A stretch of 64,000 bases of DNA from contig NZ_VSFF01000005.1 of assembly GCF_008085905.1 (NCBI RefSeq), forward strand, positions 310,001-374,000, in the 5' to 3' direction. Both the position numbers and the translations under genes were made by a program. Numbering within the stretch: position 1 is the stretch's first letter; each line of letters opens with the position of its first letter. This document shows positions 7,596 through 15,922 of the stretch, one piece after another. Under the pieces are notes generated by a model. The model was not told where the DNA came from, ran no database searches, and worked only from the letters and a program-made list of their open reading frames with translations. Source of the stretch: Actinomadura syzygii. Lineage in GTDB: Bacteria > Actinomycetota > Actinomycetes > Streptosporangiales > Streptosporangiaceae.

Positions 7596-9775
7596 CTCGG
7601 GGCGTCGTCGGGCGGCGGCGGGCGTTCGGTGAGGCTCGCTAGCCAGGGGTCGGGCGCGGCGACGGCCAGCGTGTTGCGGAGGGCGCGGGCGGCCTGCACC
7701 GCCGTGGGACGGCTGGCGGACGTGCCCAGCGTGGGGCGCGGGGTCGTCCGGGTGGAGAAGCGGTCGCCCGCGTGGTGCCAGTGGTGGACGGCGGCGAGCC
7801 ACGACCGCAGGGCGTCCACGTAGCGGTCGAGGTCTCCGCGGGAGTCCGCGTCCAGGCCGAGTTTGGCGGTGAGGGCGGGCAACCGCTCGGTGGCGATGTG
7901 GTCGAAGCGGCGCAGCCGGACGCCCGCCAGGTCGTTCAGCGTGCGGAGCGACTCGGCGCGCGTCTGGCCGAGGAGGCGTTCCAGCGGGAGGGTCGCGGTG
8001 CTCAGGCAGCGTTCGAGCTCCACCTCCTTGCGGGCGGAGAACACGTCGTTGAACAGGAGCATGGCGTCCATGGCCGCGTTGTCGAGGGCGCGGAGTTGGC
8101 GGCTGGCCGACAGCGCCGGGTGCAGCCGGATGTCGGCGGCCGCCCTGATGAAGGTGAGGTTGAGGGTGTACGCGAACGAGCGCCGCCGCCAGTCGAAGTA
8201 GTCCAGCGGCTCGGGGACGCGGCGCTGGTGCAGGTTGAACAGCTCCCACAGGTGGCCTGAGCAGTAGTCGGCCAGGCCGTCGACGCGGTCCGGGAACAGT
8301 TCGGCGCTGCGCGGCCACAGGTCGGTCAGGCACCGCTCCAGGATGTTGAGCGGCGGGGGCGCGGGGGCGGCGCGGTCGGCGGGCATGAACGCGGGGAGCC
8401 GGGCGAACAGCGTCTCGGCGGCGGCGAGGTCGCCCGGGCCCAGCGGGCGGCCCCGCTTGAACAGCTCGACGACCAGGTCGTCCATGTAGAGGGCGAAGAT
8501 CAGCCACTGGCCGACCAGCTCCAGCCGGGGCGGCGGCGCGTCCGGGAAGGCGGTGGCGGGGATGTAGGCCAGGTCCTCGGCCGCGAACTGCCGCTCCGTC
8601 CAGGCTCCGGAGCCGGGGACGCCGTTCGTGCGCAGCAGGCCCATCCGCCGGGCCCAGTCGGTCGATTTGAGCCCGCACACCTCGACGTGCGGGTTGCGCC
8701 GGATCCGGTACGGCATCGCCAGGGGCCGTCCGGCGAAGTGCCCGGCGCGTGCGGTGGACGGACGGTGGGCCCGGCGCGTCCAGTCCACGCGCGGCGGTTC
8801 CGCGGCCCCGTACCGGGACGTCGAGCGGTGCCAGCGCAGGTCGCCCGCGATGTGGTCGCGCAGCGCCTGCACGTAGGCGCCGACCGAGGCGACCTCGGCG
8901 CACGTCATGCCCTCCCGCGCGGCGAGGCCGGGGAGCTCGTCGCGGACGGTGTCCTCGAGCTGGCCCATCCGCCCGGTGAGCAGGTCCCCGACGAGGTCGG
9001 CCGCCTGCTGGCGGGTGTAGCCGAGCCACTCGGCGAGGACGGGGACGACGTTGAACGACGACCCCCTCCGCGCGTCGCGGGCGTGCCGGAACAGGTCGTC
9101 GCGCAGGCCGACGACGTCGGCGAAGCTCGTCTCGATCACGCGGAGCGGCCGCGTCCCGGCGAGCCGTTCGGGGACCTCGGCGCGCACGGAGTGCTCGACG
9201 AGCCGCGCCGTCCAGAACGGGCCGCCGTGCTCGCGCCGCAGGCCGAGGTACTCCATCGGGTCGAGGACGGCGGGCTCCGGGAACTCCAGCATCCCGGCCG
9301 AGGACTCGACCGCGCCGTGGAAGGCGTCCGCGAACCGCCGCCGCCACCCGGCCGACGTCCCCGGCACGGTCCGCACCCACAGATCAGCGAGCCCCCGCTC
9401 CACCACCCCCACCTCGACCCCGACACCCTCCGCCTCGGGGTTGAGCGGGGTCAAGGCGCGTAGGCGGGTGGGGTGGAAGGTCGGGGCGCCCTTGGCCGTG
9501 GTGAGTCGGTCCGTGTGGTCTTCGATGAACCAGCCGAGGACGTACCACTCGGTGAGGAGCTCCAGTTCGTCCGCGGGGGCGTCCGGGAAGCCGTAGGCGG
9601 CGAATCTGGCGAAGTCGATGGCCTCGTAGTCCGCCTCGTCCCAGCGGGACTCGTCGGAGCCGAGGATCCCGATGTCGAGGGCCCACCGCTTCGCGGCGGA
9701 CCGGGCCCGGGCGTGGTGCGGGTTGAGGCGCGCCGGGTACGGCATCGGGAGCGGCGGGAGGGCGATGGACGTCAT
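7520..9775 (-). CDS. Two-domain (tandem) class I terpene synthase, geosmin-synthase-like but divergent
   Basis: At ~751 aa it has the length and layout of bacterial germacradienol/geosmin synthase: two alpha-helical terpene cyclase domains, each opening with MPYPARLNPH or MPYRIRRNPH. In known geosmin synthases the N-terminal domain holds DDHFLE and NDLFSYQRE and makes germacradienol. Here the N-domain motifs are degenerate: EDHTDR at 85-90, and DDLFRHARD at 226-234, where the NSE Asn and Ser are replaced. The C-terminal domain has intact-looking DDLVVE (432-437) and NDVFSARKE (576-584). So the active site is probably in the second domain, the reverse of the usual emphasis, and geosmin should not be assumed as product. 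ATG 9775 and GTG 9784 are both possible starts. Confidence 0.85.
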   Translation of the reverse strand: MTSIALPPLPMPYPARLNPHHARARSAAKRWALDIGILGSDESRWDEADYEAIDFARFAAYGFPDAPADELELLTEWYVLGWFIEDHTDRLTTAKGAPTFHPTRLRALTPLNPEAEGVGVEVGVVERGLADLWVRTVPGTSAGWRRRFADAFHGAVESSAGMLEFPEPAVLDPMEYLGLRREHGGPFWTARLVEHSVRAEVPERLAGTRPLRVIETSFADVVGLRDDLFRHARDARRGSSFNVVPVLAEWLGYTRQQAADLVGDLLTGRMGQLEDTVRDELPGLAAREGMTCAEVASVGAYVQALRDHIAGDLRWHRSTSRYGAAEPPRVDWTRRAHRPSTARAGHFAGRPLAMPYRIRRNPHVEVCGLKSTDWARRMGLLRTNGVPGSGAWTERQFAAEDLAYIPATAFPDAPPPRLELVGQWLIFALYMDDLVVELFKRGRPLGPGDLAAAETLFARLPAFMPADRAAPAPPPLNILERCLTDLWPRSAELFPDRVDGLADYCSGHLWELFNLHQRRVPEPLDYFDWRRRSFAYTLNLTFIRAAADIRLHPALSASRQLRALDNAAMDAMLLFNDVFSARKEVELERCLSTATLPLERLLGQTRAESLRTLNDLAGVRLRRFDHIATERLPALTAKLGLDADSRGDLDRYVDALRSWLAAVHHWHHAGDRFSTRTTPRPTLGTSASRPTAVQAARALRNTLAVAAPDPWLASLTERPPPPDDAPSQLNDGRLRRTVPTRTSSSGWAESA

Positions 9776-9887
9776 GGCCGCCACACTACGAGCGACATAT
9801 GCACAGAGTCAGTATTCAACTACCATCAGTCACTCTTGCGGGATGTTCTGCTGACCGCAATGGACCTGTGGACCAGCCCCCGAACCC

Positions 9888-10802
9888 CTAGAAAGGACGG
9901 ACCTGGACCGTGCCCTCCTCCGTGACGCGAGTCTCGAAGGCGGGCTGCCGGGCGGTCGCGGGCCCGTGCACGACGGCCCCGTCCTGGACGCGGAACGTGC
10001 TCCCGTGCCACGGGCAGACGACGCAGACGTCGGCGTTGTCGTCGGTGACGATGCGCCCCTGGTGGAGGGGCCCGGCGAGGTGGCTGCAGCGGTCGGCGAG
10101 GACGTGGATCTCGTCGCCGGTACGCAGCACGAACAGGCCGATGTAGCCGAGGCGGCGGTGCACGGGCCAGCCGTCGGGGAGTTCGTCGGCCGCGCAGAGG
10201 TCGTGCCAGCCGAGCGTGACGAGGTGGCCGATCTGGTCGGCGTGGCTCGCGCCCGCGGCCTGCCGGAACGCGAGGTGCCCGCCGAGGTAGCCGCCGACGA
10301 GGAGGGCGGACAGCCCGGCGTAGCCGAACGCGCGCCCGGCGGCGTCCCGGCCCTGGTAGCGGGCCACCAGGGACGCCGAGTACAGCGTGCTCGCCGTCGC
10401 CATCCCGGCGGCGTGGACGAGCCCCACGCGCTGCTGCTCGCGGTGCAGCGACGCCCAGTCGGCGACGCCGGTCAGCACGGTCGGGACGGCGCTCGCCAGC
10501 CCGGCCGCGACCAGGGTCCCGGCGGCGCGCCGCGCGCCCGGCATCAGGTCCAGGACGGCGGCGGACATCCAGAAGCCCATCGGCCCGTCGGTCAGCGGCG
10601 GATGCGCGGGATGCCCGGCCGGGACGCCGTGCAGGGCGTCCTTGACCGGCCCCGGGCGCAGCACCCGCCGCACGGCCAGGGACAGCCCGCGGACGACCCC
10701 GTCGAGGCCCTGGGCCTGCTCCAACCGGTCGGTGACGTCGGCGAGCCGCGCCGGCCCCTCCGGCCGGGACATTCGCCGGAAGATGTTCGTCCTGCGGTTC
10801 AT
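9888..10802 (-). CDS. Rieske [2Fe-2S] protein with N-terminal DUF2231 membrane domain
   Basis: This 304-aa protein fuses a four-helix DUF2231 membrane domain (about 60-190, with HPAHPPLTDGPMGFW and later hydrophobic helices) to a C-terminal Rieske domain. The cluster ligands are C239 and H241 (CSHLAGPLHQG) and C263 and H266 (CPWHGSTFR). It is predicted to be a membrane-anchored electron carrier. The ATG at 10802 follows GGAGGAGG, which rules out the longer basic extension upstream. The molybdopterin oxidoreductase gene lies upstream on the same strand, 164 bp away, so the two may share electron transfer; that link is inference. Confidence 0.92.
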   Translation of the reverse strand: MNRRTNIFRRMSRPEGPARLADVTDRLEQAQGLDGVVRGLSLAVRRVLRPGPVKDALHGVPAGHPAHPPLTDGPMGFWMSAAVLDLMPGARRAAGTLVAAGLASAVPTVLTGVADWASLHREQQRVGLVHAAGMATASTLYSASLVARYQGRDAAGRAFGYAGLSALLVGGYLGGHLAFRQAAGASHADQIGHLVTLGWHDLCAADELPDGWPVHRRLGYIGLFVLRTGDEIHVLADRCSHLAGPLHQGRIVTDDNADVCVVCPWHGSTFRVQDGAVVHGPATARQPAFETRVTEEGTVQVRPF

Positions 10803-10966
10803 GCCCCTCCTCCGCGGCTTGTGCTTGAGACCTCGCATTCGTCCGAGCCCCCTGTCGGACACTAGTCGTCCGCGTTCACCTGCGGCCAGTCATACGTACC
10901 TGTAGGCGGCAGGGGCTAAACCACGGGGCCGACGTGTGCTAGGCGCGTGAGCTGCGAGGGCGTCCG

Positions 10967-13210
10967 CTAACCGGTGGTGACGGCGGTGACGGTGACCGGG
11001 ACGCCGTTCAGGACGGCGTTGCCCGACAGCGGGTCGATCTCCCGCTCGTCCGTGATCGCGTTGACGTTGACGCCCGCGTGCCGCCGCGCGACCCCGGTCC
11101 GCGTCCCGGAGCGGTCGTGCCCCCACCCGTGCGGGAGGCTGACGACGCCGGGCATGAGGGCGTCGGTGGGCTCGGCGACGGCCTCGACGGCGCCCGTCCG
11201 GGACGAGACGCGCACCGCGTCCCCCGCGGCGACGCCGAGCCGGGCCGCGTCGGCGGGGTTGAGCAGCAGCGTGCACGTGTTGGAGCCGCCGACCAGCTCG
11301 GGGACGTTGTGCAGCCAGCTGTTGTTGGAGCGCAGGTGGCGGCGTCCGATCAGGACCAGCCCGGACGGGACGGGCTCGCGGAGGGCGCGGTGCAGGCGGT
11401 CGACGTCGGCGGCGAACGTGGACGGGCACAGCTCGACCCGTCCGGACGTGGTGCAGAGCACCTCGTCCAGGCGCGGTTTGAGGGCGCCGAGGTCGAGGCC
11501 GTGCGGGTGCTCGGTGCGGAGCCGGGTGAGCGTGAGCCCGTCCGGGTCGGCGCCGAAGCCGTCCCCGTACGGGCCGAGCCGCAGCATCATGTCGAGCCGC
11601 CGCTCGGCGGGCGGCGCGTCGGCGTCGAGCAGTTCGCGCAGCTCGCCGGGCTCGCGGCCGTGCACCGGGGAACCGTCGAGCGCGGCGGCCCGGGCCAGCG
11701 CCGACGTGATGATCATGTCGTCGAGCACGGCGGGGTCGGCGTCCGCGCCGGAGGCGAGCACGGCGAGCCGGGCGAGGATGGCGGCCTCGTCCGGGCGGCC
11801 GTCCGGGAGCGGGACGGCGGGCGGCGAGTAGCGCGCGTAGTCGCGGACGGCGAGCCCGGTCAGCGCGACGTCGTAGTGCGGCGTCTGCGCGGGGCGCGGC
11901 GGCGGCAGGATCACGTGCGCGTGCCGGGTCGTCTCGTTCAGGTACGGGTCGACGCTGACCATGAACTCCAGGCCGCCGAGCGCCCGGTCCAGCCGGACCG
12001 AGTTCGGCGCCGACAGCGCCGGGTTCCCGCCGATCGTGATCAGCGCCCTGACCTGGCCCTCGCCGGGCGTGTCCAGCTCGTCGGCGAGGGTCGCGACCGG
12101 CAGTTCGCCGTTGACCTCGGGGAGCCCGCGGACGCGGCTGCGCCACCGCCCGGTGGTGAACGGCCGCTTGCGCCGGTACACGGGCGCGTGCGCGGGACGC
12201 GGGAACATCGCCCCGCCGGGGCGGTCGAGGTTCCCCGTCAGGACGTTGAGGACGTCCACCAGCCAGCTGTTCAGCGTCCCGTACGGCTGCGTGCAGGTGC
12301 CGACGCGCCCGTACACGGCGGCGCGGGGCGCGGCGGCCAGCTCGCGCGCCGTCCGCCGGATCGTCTCCGCCGGGACGCCCGTCATGGACGTGACGCGCTC
12401 CGGCGCGAAGTCGACGGTCAGGGCGCGCAGGTCGTCCAGGCCGTTGACGCGCCCGTCGAGATGCTCCGCCGAGACGACCAGATCCTCGGCGAACAGGGTG
12501 CGGACCAGCGCCATCAGGAAGAACGCGTCCGTCCCCGGACGGATGAACAGGTGCTCGTCGGCGAGCGCGGCCGTCCGCGTCCGGCGCGGGTCGACGACCA
12601 CGACCTTCCCGCCGCGCGCCTGGATCGCCTTGAGCCGTCCGGGGAAGTCGGGCGCGGACGCGAGGCTGCCGTTCGACTCCAGCGGGTTCGCGCCGAGCAT
12701 CAGCAGGTGGCCGGTGCGGTCGAGGTCGGGCACGGGGATCGCGAGCGGGTCGCCGAACATGTGCCCGCACGCGACGTGCTTCGGCATCTGGTCGGCGGTG
12801 CTCGCGGTGAACAGGTTGCGGGTGCCGAGCGCCTTCACGATCGCGCCCGCGTACAGCGGACCGGCGATCGAGTGCGCGGCCGGGTTCCCGATGTAGACGG
12901 CGACCGCGTCCGCGCCGTGCCGCGCGACGATCCCGGACAGCGCGTCCCGGACGGTCTCGAACGCCGCGTCCCACCCGGCCGCCGTCCGGTCGTCCGCTCC
13001 AGGCGCGCGGACGAGGGGTTCGGTGAGCCGGTCCGGGTCGCCGTCGAGAGTGCCGAGCGTGGCGCCCTTGGGGCAGATGAACCCGCGGCTGAACGGATCG
13101 TCCCGGTCGCCGCGCACCCGCGTGACCGCGTCCGCGTCGTCGAGTGTCAGCTCCAGCCCGCACATCGCCTCGCAGAGGGGACAGGTGCGGAACGCCGTGC
13201 GGTCGCCCAT
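10967..13210 (-). CDS. Molybdopterin-dependent oxidoreductase with N-terminal [4Fe-4S] cluster
   Basis: This 747-aa member of the DMSO-reductase superfamily resembles formate-dehydrogenase and assimilatory-nitrate-reductase alpha subunits. The N-terminal cluster motif is C10-x2-C13-x3-C17-x28-C46 (TCPLCEAMCGL and ICPKG). The bis-MGD domains follow (GANPLESNGS, VVVDPRRTRTA, ITIGGNPALS), and a C-terminal molydopterin dinucleotide-binding domain ends with SLPHGWGHD. There is no Tat signal, so it is cytoplasmic. No beta subunit or FdhD-like gene is nearby, so substrate and partner are unknown. The ATG at 13210 lies 8 nt after AAGGAG and excludes 20 upstream codons that are also open. Confidence 0.9.
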   Translation of the reverse strand: MGDRTAFRTCPLCEAMCGLELTLDDADAVTRVRGDRDDPFSRGFICPKGATLGTLDGDPDRLTEPLVRAPGADDRTAAGWDAAFETVRDALSGIVARHGADAVAVYIGNPAAHSIAGPLYAGAIVKALGTRNLFTASTADQMPKHVACGHMFGDPLAIPVPDLDRTGHLLMLGANPLESNGSLASAPDFPGRLKAIQARGGKVVVVDPRRTRTAALADEHLFIRPGTDAFFLMALVRTLFAEDLVVSAEHLDGRVNGLDDLRALTVDFAPERVTSMTGVPAETIRRTARELAAAPRAAVYGRVGTCTQPYGTLNSWLVDVLNVLTGNLDRPGGAMFPRPAHAPVYRRKRPFTTGRWRSRVRGLPEVNGELPVATLADELDTPGEGQVRALITIGGNPALSAPNSVRLDRALGGLEFMVSVDPYLNETTRHAHVILPPPRPAQTPHYDVALTGLAVRDYARYSPPAVPLPDGRPDEAAILARLAVLASGADADPAVLDDMIITSALARAAALDGSPVHGREPGELRELLDADAPPAERRLDMMLRLGPYGDGFGADPDGLTLTRLRTEHPHGLDLGALKPRLDEVLCTTSGRVELCPSTFAADVDRLHRALREPVPSGLVLIGRRHLRSNNSWLHNVPELVGGSNTCTLLLNPADAARLGVAAGDAVRVSSRTGAVEAVAEPTDALMPGVVSLPHGWGHDRSGTRTGVARRHAGVNVNAITDEREIDPLSGNAVLNGVPVTVTAVTTG

Positions 13211-13415
13211 CGAGCACTCCTTGTGAACGTGACCGTCCCCATCATTCCCCGGCTCCGCGGGCCTGGCCACGGTGGGTGACCCGCTGTGTCGTCCGCGTGT
13301 GAGGATCGTCGCCGTCCAAGCAGGTCAGGGGGCGTTCTCCCGCGCTATGTGGCGCCCGTGGCATGCTGGGGCGTCTGATCCGGGAGCTCCGCAGGGGGCG
13401 TGCGGAGGTATGGGG

Positions 13416-14516
13416 ATGGGCATGCGGGGGAAGGCGGCAGCGGCGGCGGTCATGGCCGGGGCGGTCGCGCTGGCCGCCACCGGGTGCGGCGGCGGTTCGG
13501 GCGACTCGGACGCCAAGGGCGCGACGCCGCCGCCCGGGACGTCCGGCGGCACGCAGGCCCCGGCGGGCCGGGAGCCGGCCGCGCGGCAGTCGATCGTCCT
13601 GGCGTTCGGCGGCGACACGCACTTCGAGGGGTCGCTGCGGTCCCGGCTCGCGAACCCGGCGACCGCGCTCGGCCCGGTCGCGCGCCAGCTCCGCGCCGCC
13701 GACCTCGCCATGGTCAACCTGGAGACCGCGATCACGACCGGCGGGACGCCCGCGCCCGGCAAGCAGTTCACCTTCCGCGCCCCGGCGACCGCGCTGACCG
13801 CGCTCAAGGCCGCCGGAGTGGACGTCACGTCCATGGCCAACAACCACGGCATGGACTACATGGAGGAAGGGCTGCGCGACTCCCTCGCCGCCATCAAACG
13901 CAGCCGGTTCCCGGTGGTCGGCATAGGCAAGAACGCGGACGAGGCATACCGCCCCTACCGCGTCACCGTGAAGGGCAACAAGCTCGCCATCATCGGCGCG
14001 ACCCAGGTACTGGACGACAACCTCATCGAGAGGTGGACGGCCACCGACGCCAAGGGCGGCCTGGCGTCGGCCAAGGACATCCCGCGAATGGTGCAGGCGG
14101 TCAAGGAGGCGCGCAAGGGATCGGACGTCGTCATCGTCCACCTGCACTGGGGCCAGGAGCTCAGGTCGTGCCCGCTGCCCCGCCAGCAGGAGCTCGCCCA
14201 GCAGCTCGTCGCGGCGGGCGCGGACATCGTCGTCGGCGGCCACGCCCACGTCCCGCTGGGCGGCGGGTACATGAACGGCTCGTACGTCCACTACGGGATG
14301 GGCAACTTCGTGTTCTCGTCCGCGAGCGGCCAGACGGCCGAGTCGGGCGTGCTGTTCCTGCGCGTCGAGAACGGCAAGGTCGTCAAGGACAAATGGGCGC
14401 CCGCCCGGATCTCCGGCGGCCTCCCGATCCCGCTGAAGGGCGCGTCGGCGGTGGCCGGCGTCAAGAGGTGGAACGGGCTGCGGGGATGCACCGGCCTCCA
14501 GGCGCGCCCGTCCTGA
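13416..14516 (+). CDS. CapA-family lipoprotein (metallophosphatase fold)
   Basis: This 366-aa secreted lipoprotein has a signal peptide ending in the lipobox LAATGC (Cys24). A PGA_cap/CapA domain follows with the metal-site motifs GGDTHFEG, NLETAIT, MANNHGMDY, HLHWGQE and GGHAHV. CapA proteins take part in poly-gamma-glutamate capsule synthesis in Bacillus, but in actinomycetes such stand-alone lipoproteins occur without capB or capC, as here, so the role is unclear. I chose ATG 13416 because GGAGGT sits 6 nt upstream; ATG 13410 and 13422 are nearby. The gene is divergent from the molybdopterin oxidoreductase. Confidence 0.9.
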   Translation: MGMRGKAAAAAVMAGAVALAATGCGGGSGDSDAKGATPPPGTSGGTQAPAGREPAARQSIVLAFGGDTHFEGSLRSRLANPATALGPVARQLRAADLAMVNLETAITTGGTPAPGKQFTFRAPATALTALKAAGVDVTSMANNHGMDYMEEGLRDSLAAIKRSRFPVVGIGKNADEAYRPYRVTVKGNKLAIIGATQVLDDNLIERWTATDAKGGLASAKDIPRMVQAVKEARKGSDVVIVHLHWGQELRSCPLPRQQELAQQLVAAGADIVVGGHAHVPLGGGYMNGSYVHYGMGNFVFSSASGQTAESGVLFLRVENGKVVKDKWAPARISGGLPIPLKGASAVAGVKRWNGLRGCTGLQARPS

Positions 14517-14520
14517 CCGG

Positions 14521-14550
14521 CTGGACCCTCCCCTCGTGGGAGGGCCCAGG
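14521..14550 (+). terminator. Hairpin after capA-like gene that also covers the MerR ribosome site
   Basis: CTGGACCCTCCC (14521-14532) pairs with GGGAGGGCCCAGG (14538-14550) around a 5-nt loop with one mismatch. No T-run follows. The right arm contains GGGAGGG, the best ribosome site for the MerR gene, so folding would limit its translation. It could act as a weak terminator, a translational control element, or both. Confidence 0.55.
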
Positions 14551-15318
14551 GTGGTGCCCGTGAGCGACGATCTCCTGCCGATCGGACGGTTCGCCCGGCT
14601 GTGCCGGTTGAGCGTCAAGCAACTCCGGCACTACGACGACCTGGGCCTGCTCGCCCCGGCGTGGACCGACCCGTCGTCCGGGTACCGCTACTACCGGCCG
14701 GGCCAGGCGCGGGACGCGCTGCTCGTCGGCCTGCTGCGGGCGATGGACGTCCCGCTGCCGGTGGTCGCCCGCGTCCTGTCCGGGGACGGGGGCGGCGCGC
14801 TCCGCGAGGCGCGGGACCGGATCGAGGCCGACGTCGACCGGCGGCTGCGCGGCCTGCGCCTGCTCGACCGCGTCGTCGCCGAGGGCCTGCCGGACGTCGC
14901 GGTGTCGATCGTCCGGGAGCCGGCCCGCCGGGTGTTCACCGCGAGCGAACCCGCGACGCCCGCGACCATTCCGGTCGCCACCGGGGCGTGCGTCGCGCGG
15001 CTGCTGCCGCGGATGGCGCCGGGCGGCCTGCTCGTCGGCCTGTTCCCGCTAGACATGGCGGACGAGTTCGACGTCCGCGTCGTGATCGAGGCGGCGGACG
15101 GCGACGGCGTCCTGCCCGGCGGCCCGTTCGCCGCGGCGGTCCACGTCGGCCCGTACGAGGAGATCCCGCTCACGGTCCATGGCGTGCTCGCGTGGATCGG
15201 CGACCACGGGCACACGCCCGCCGGTCCCGTCCGCGAGGTGTACCTCGACGATCCCGCGACCACGCCGCCCGAACGCCTGGAGACCCGGGTGATGATCAGA
15301 GTGGAGGACTCTCCATGA
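14551..15318 (+). CDS. MerR-family regulator with GyrI-like effector domain
   Basis: The N-terminal winged helix (about 12-80) is typical MerR: IGRFARLCRLSVKQLRHYDDLGLL then SGYRYY. A linker helix and a GyrI-like ligand domain follow (about 115-255, VHVGPYEEIPLTVHGVLAWI), as in BmrR and TipA-like multidrug sensors. The start is one of three closely spaced GTGs (14551, 14554, 14560). Its stop overlaps the ATG of the next gene (ATGA), which encodes a stand-alone GyrI-like protein. The pair probably senses and binds the same hydrophobic or cationic compound. Autoregulation is usual for the family; no clear 19-bp operator was identified. Confidence 0.88.
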   Translation: MVPVSDDLLPIGRFARLCRLSVKQLRHYDDLGLLAPAWTDPSSGYRYYRPGQARDALLVGLLRAMDVPLPVVARVLSGDGGGALREARDRIEADVDRRLRGLRLLDRVVAEGLPDVAVSIVREPARRVFTASEPATPATIPVATGACVARLLPRMAPGGLLVGLFPLDMADEFDVRVVIEAADGDGVLPGGPFAAAVHVGPYEEIPLTVHGVLAWIGDHGHTPAGPVREVYLDDPATTPPERLETRVMIRVEDSP

Positions 15319-15848
15319 ACGGCTGGTACGAGGCGTCCGGCGAACCGGAGATCGTGGAGCACGGGCCGGTGTCCGGCCTGGCGGTGACCGGTCGCGGCGA
15401 GCCGGGAGGCGCCGCCTACGGCGCGAGCGTGGGCGCGCTGTACGCGGTGATGGGCGCGCTCGGCGCGCCGATGGCCCCGCTGGAGGGGCGCTGGTGGGTC
15501 GAGGACGAGCGGTCGCCGTTCGACGTCCCGCGCGAGGAGTGGCGGTGGCACCTGTTCCTCCGCCTCCCGGACGACCTCGGGACGATCGACCGGGCGCGGG
15601 AGGACGTGCGGGCGAAGGTTCCGGCGGCGGCGCGCGTCCAGCACGTCCGGTACGGCGGTGGACGGTGCGTGCAGGTGCTTCATCGCGGCGCGTACGCGGA
15701 CGAGCCCGCGTCCCTGGCGAAGATGGGCGCGCTGATGGAGGCCGAGGGGGTCGTGCCCAACGGACTCCACCACGAGATCTACCTGTCCGATACGCGGGAG
15801 ACCGACCCTGCGAAGATGCGCACGATCCTGAGGCAGCCCGTCCGGTAG
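15315..15848 (+). CDS. GyrI-like small-molecule-binding protein
   Basis: This 177-aa stand-alone protein has two SHS2-like halves typical of GyrI-like domains: SGLAVTGRGEP...GALYAVMGAL, RWWVEDERSPFDVP, and CVQVLHRGAYADEPASLAKM followed by HHEIYLSD. Members of this fold bind drugs, and some hydrolyse cyclopropane-containing DNA alkylators. It overlaps the MerR regulator by 4 bp, so it is probably the effector of a small resistance or detoxification unit. The ligand cannot be read from sequence. A strong 15-bp hairpin follows 20 bp after the stop. Confidence 0.85.
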   Translation: MNGWYEASGEPEIVEHGPVSGLAVTGRGEPGGAAYGASVGALYAVMGALGAPMAPLEGRWWVEDERSPFDVPREEWRWHLFLRLPDDLGTIDRAREDVRAKVPAAARVQHVRYGGGRCVQVLHRGAYADEPASLAKMGALMEAEGVVPNGLHHEIYLSDTRETDPAKMRTILRQPVR

Positions 15849-15868
15849 CCCTTGTAGGACGGCCCGTC

Positions 15869-15904
15869 GCGGAGGCGTGGTTTCACGGGAAACCACGCCT
15901 CCGC
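15869..15904. terminator. Bidirectional terminator between GyrI-like and AraC genes
   Basis: A perfect 15-bp stem (15869-15883 with 15890-15904) closes a 6-nt CACGGG loop. It separates two convergent genes. T-runs are short on both sides but the stem is very stable. Confidence 0.8.
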
Positions 15905-15922
15905 TCTTGGGTCGGCCGCGTG

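Noticed and set aside
7520..9775. Calling the terpene synthase geosmin synthase (geoA)
   Set aside because: Length and layout fit, but the N-terminal metal-binding motifs needed for germacradienol formation are substituted, so the product name is not supported.
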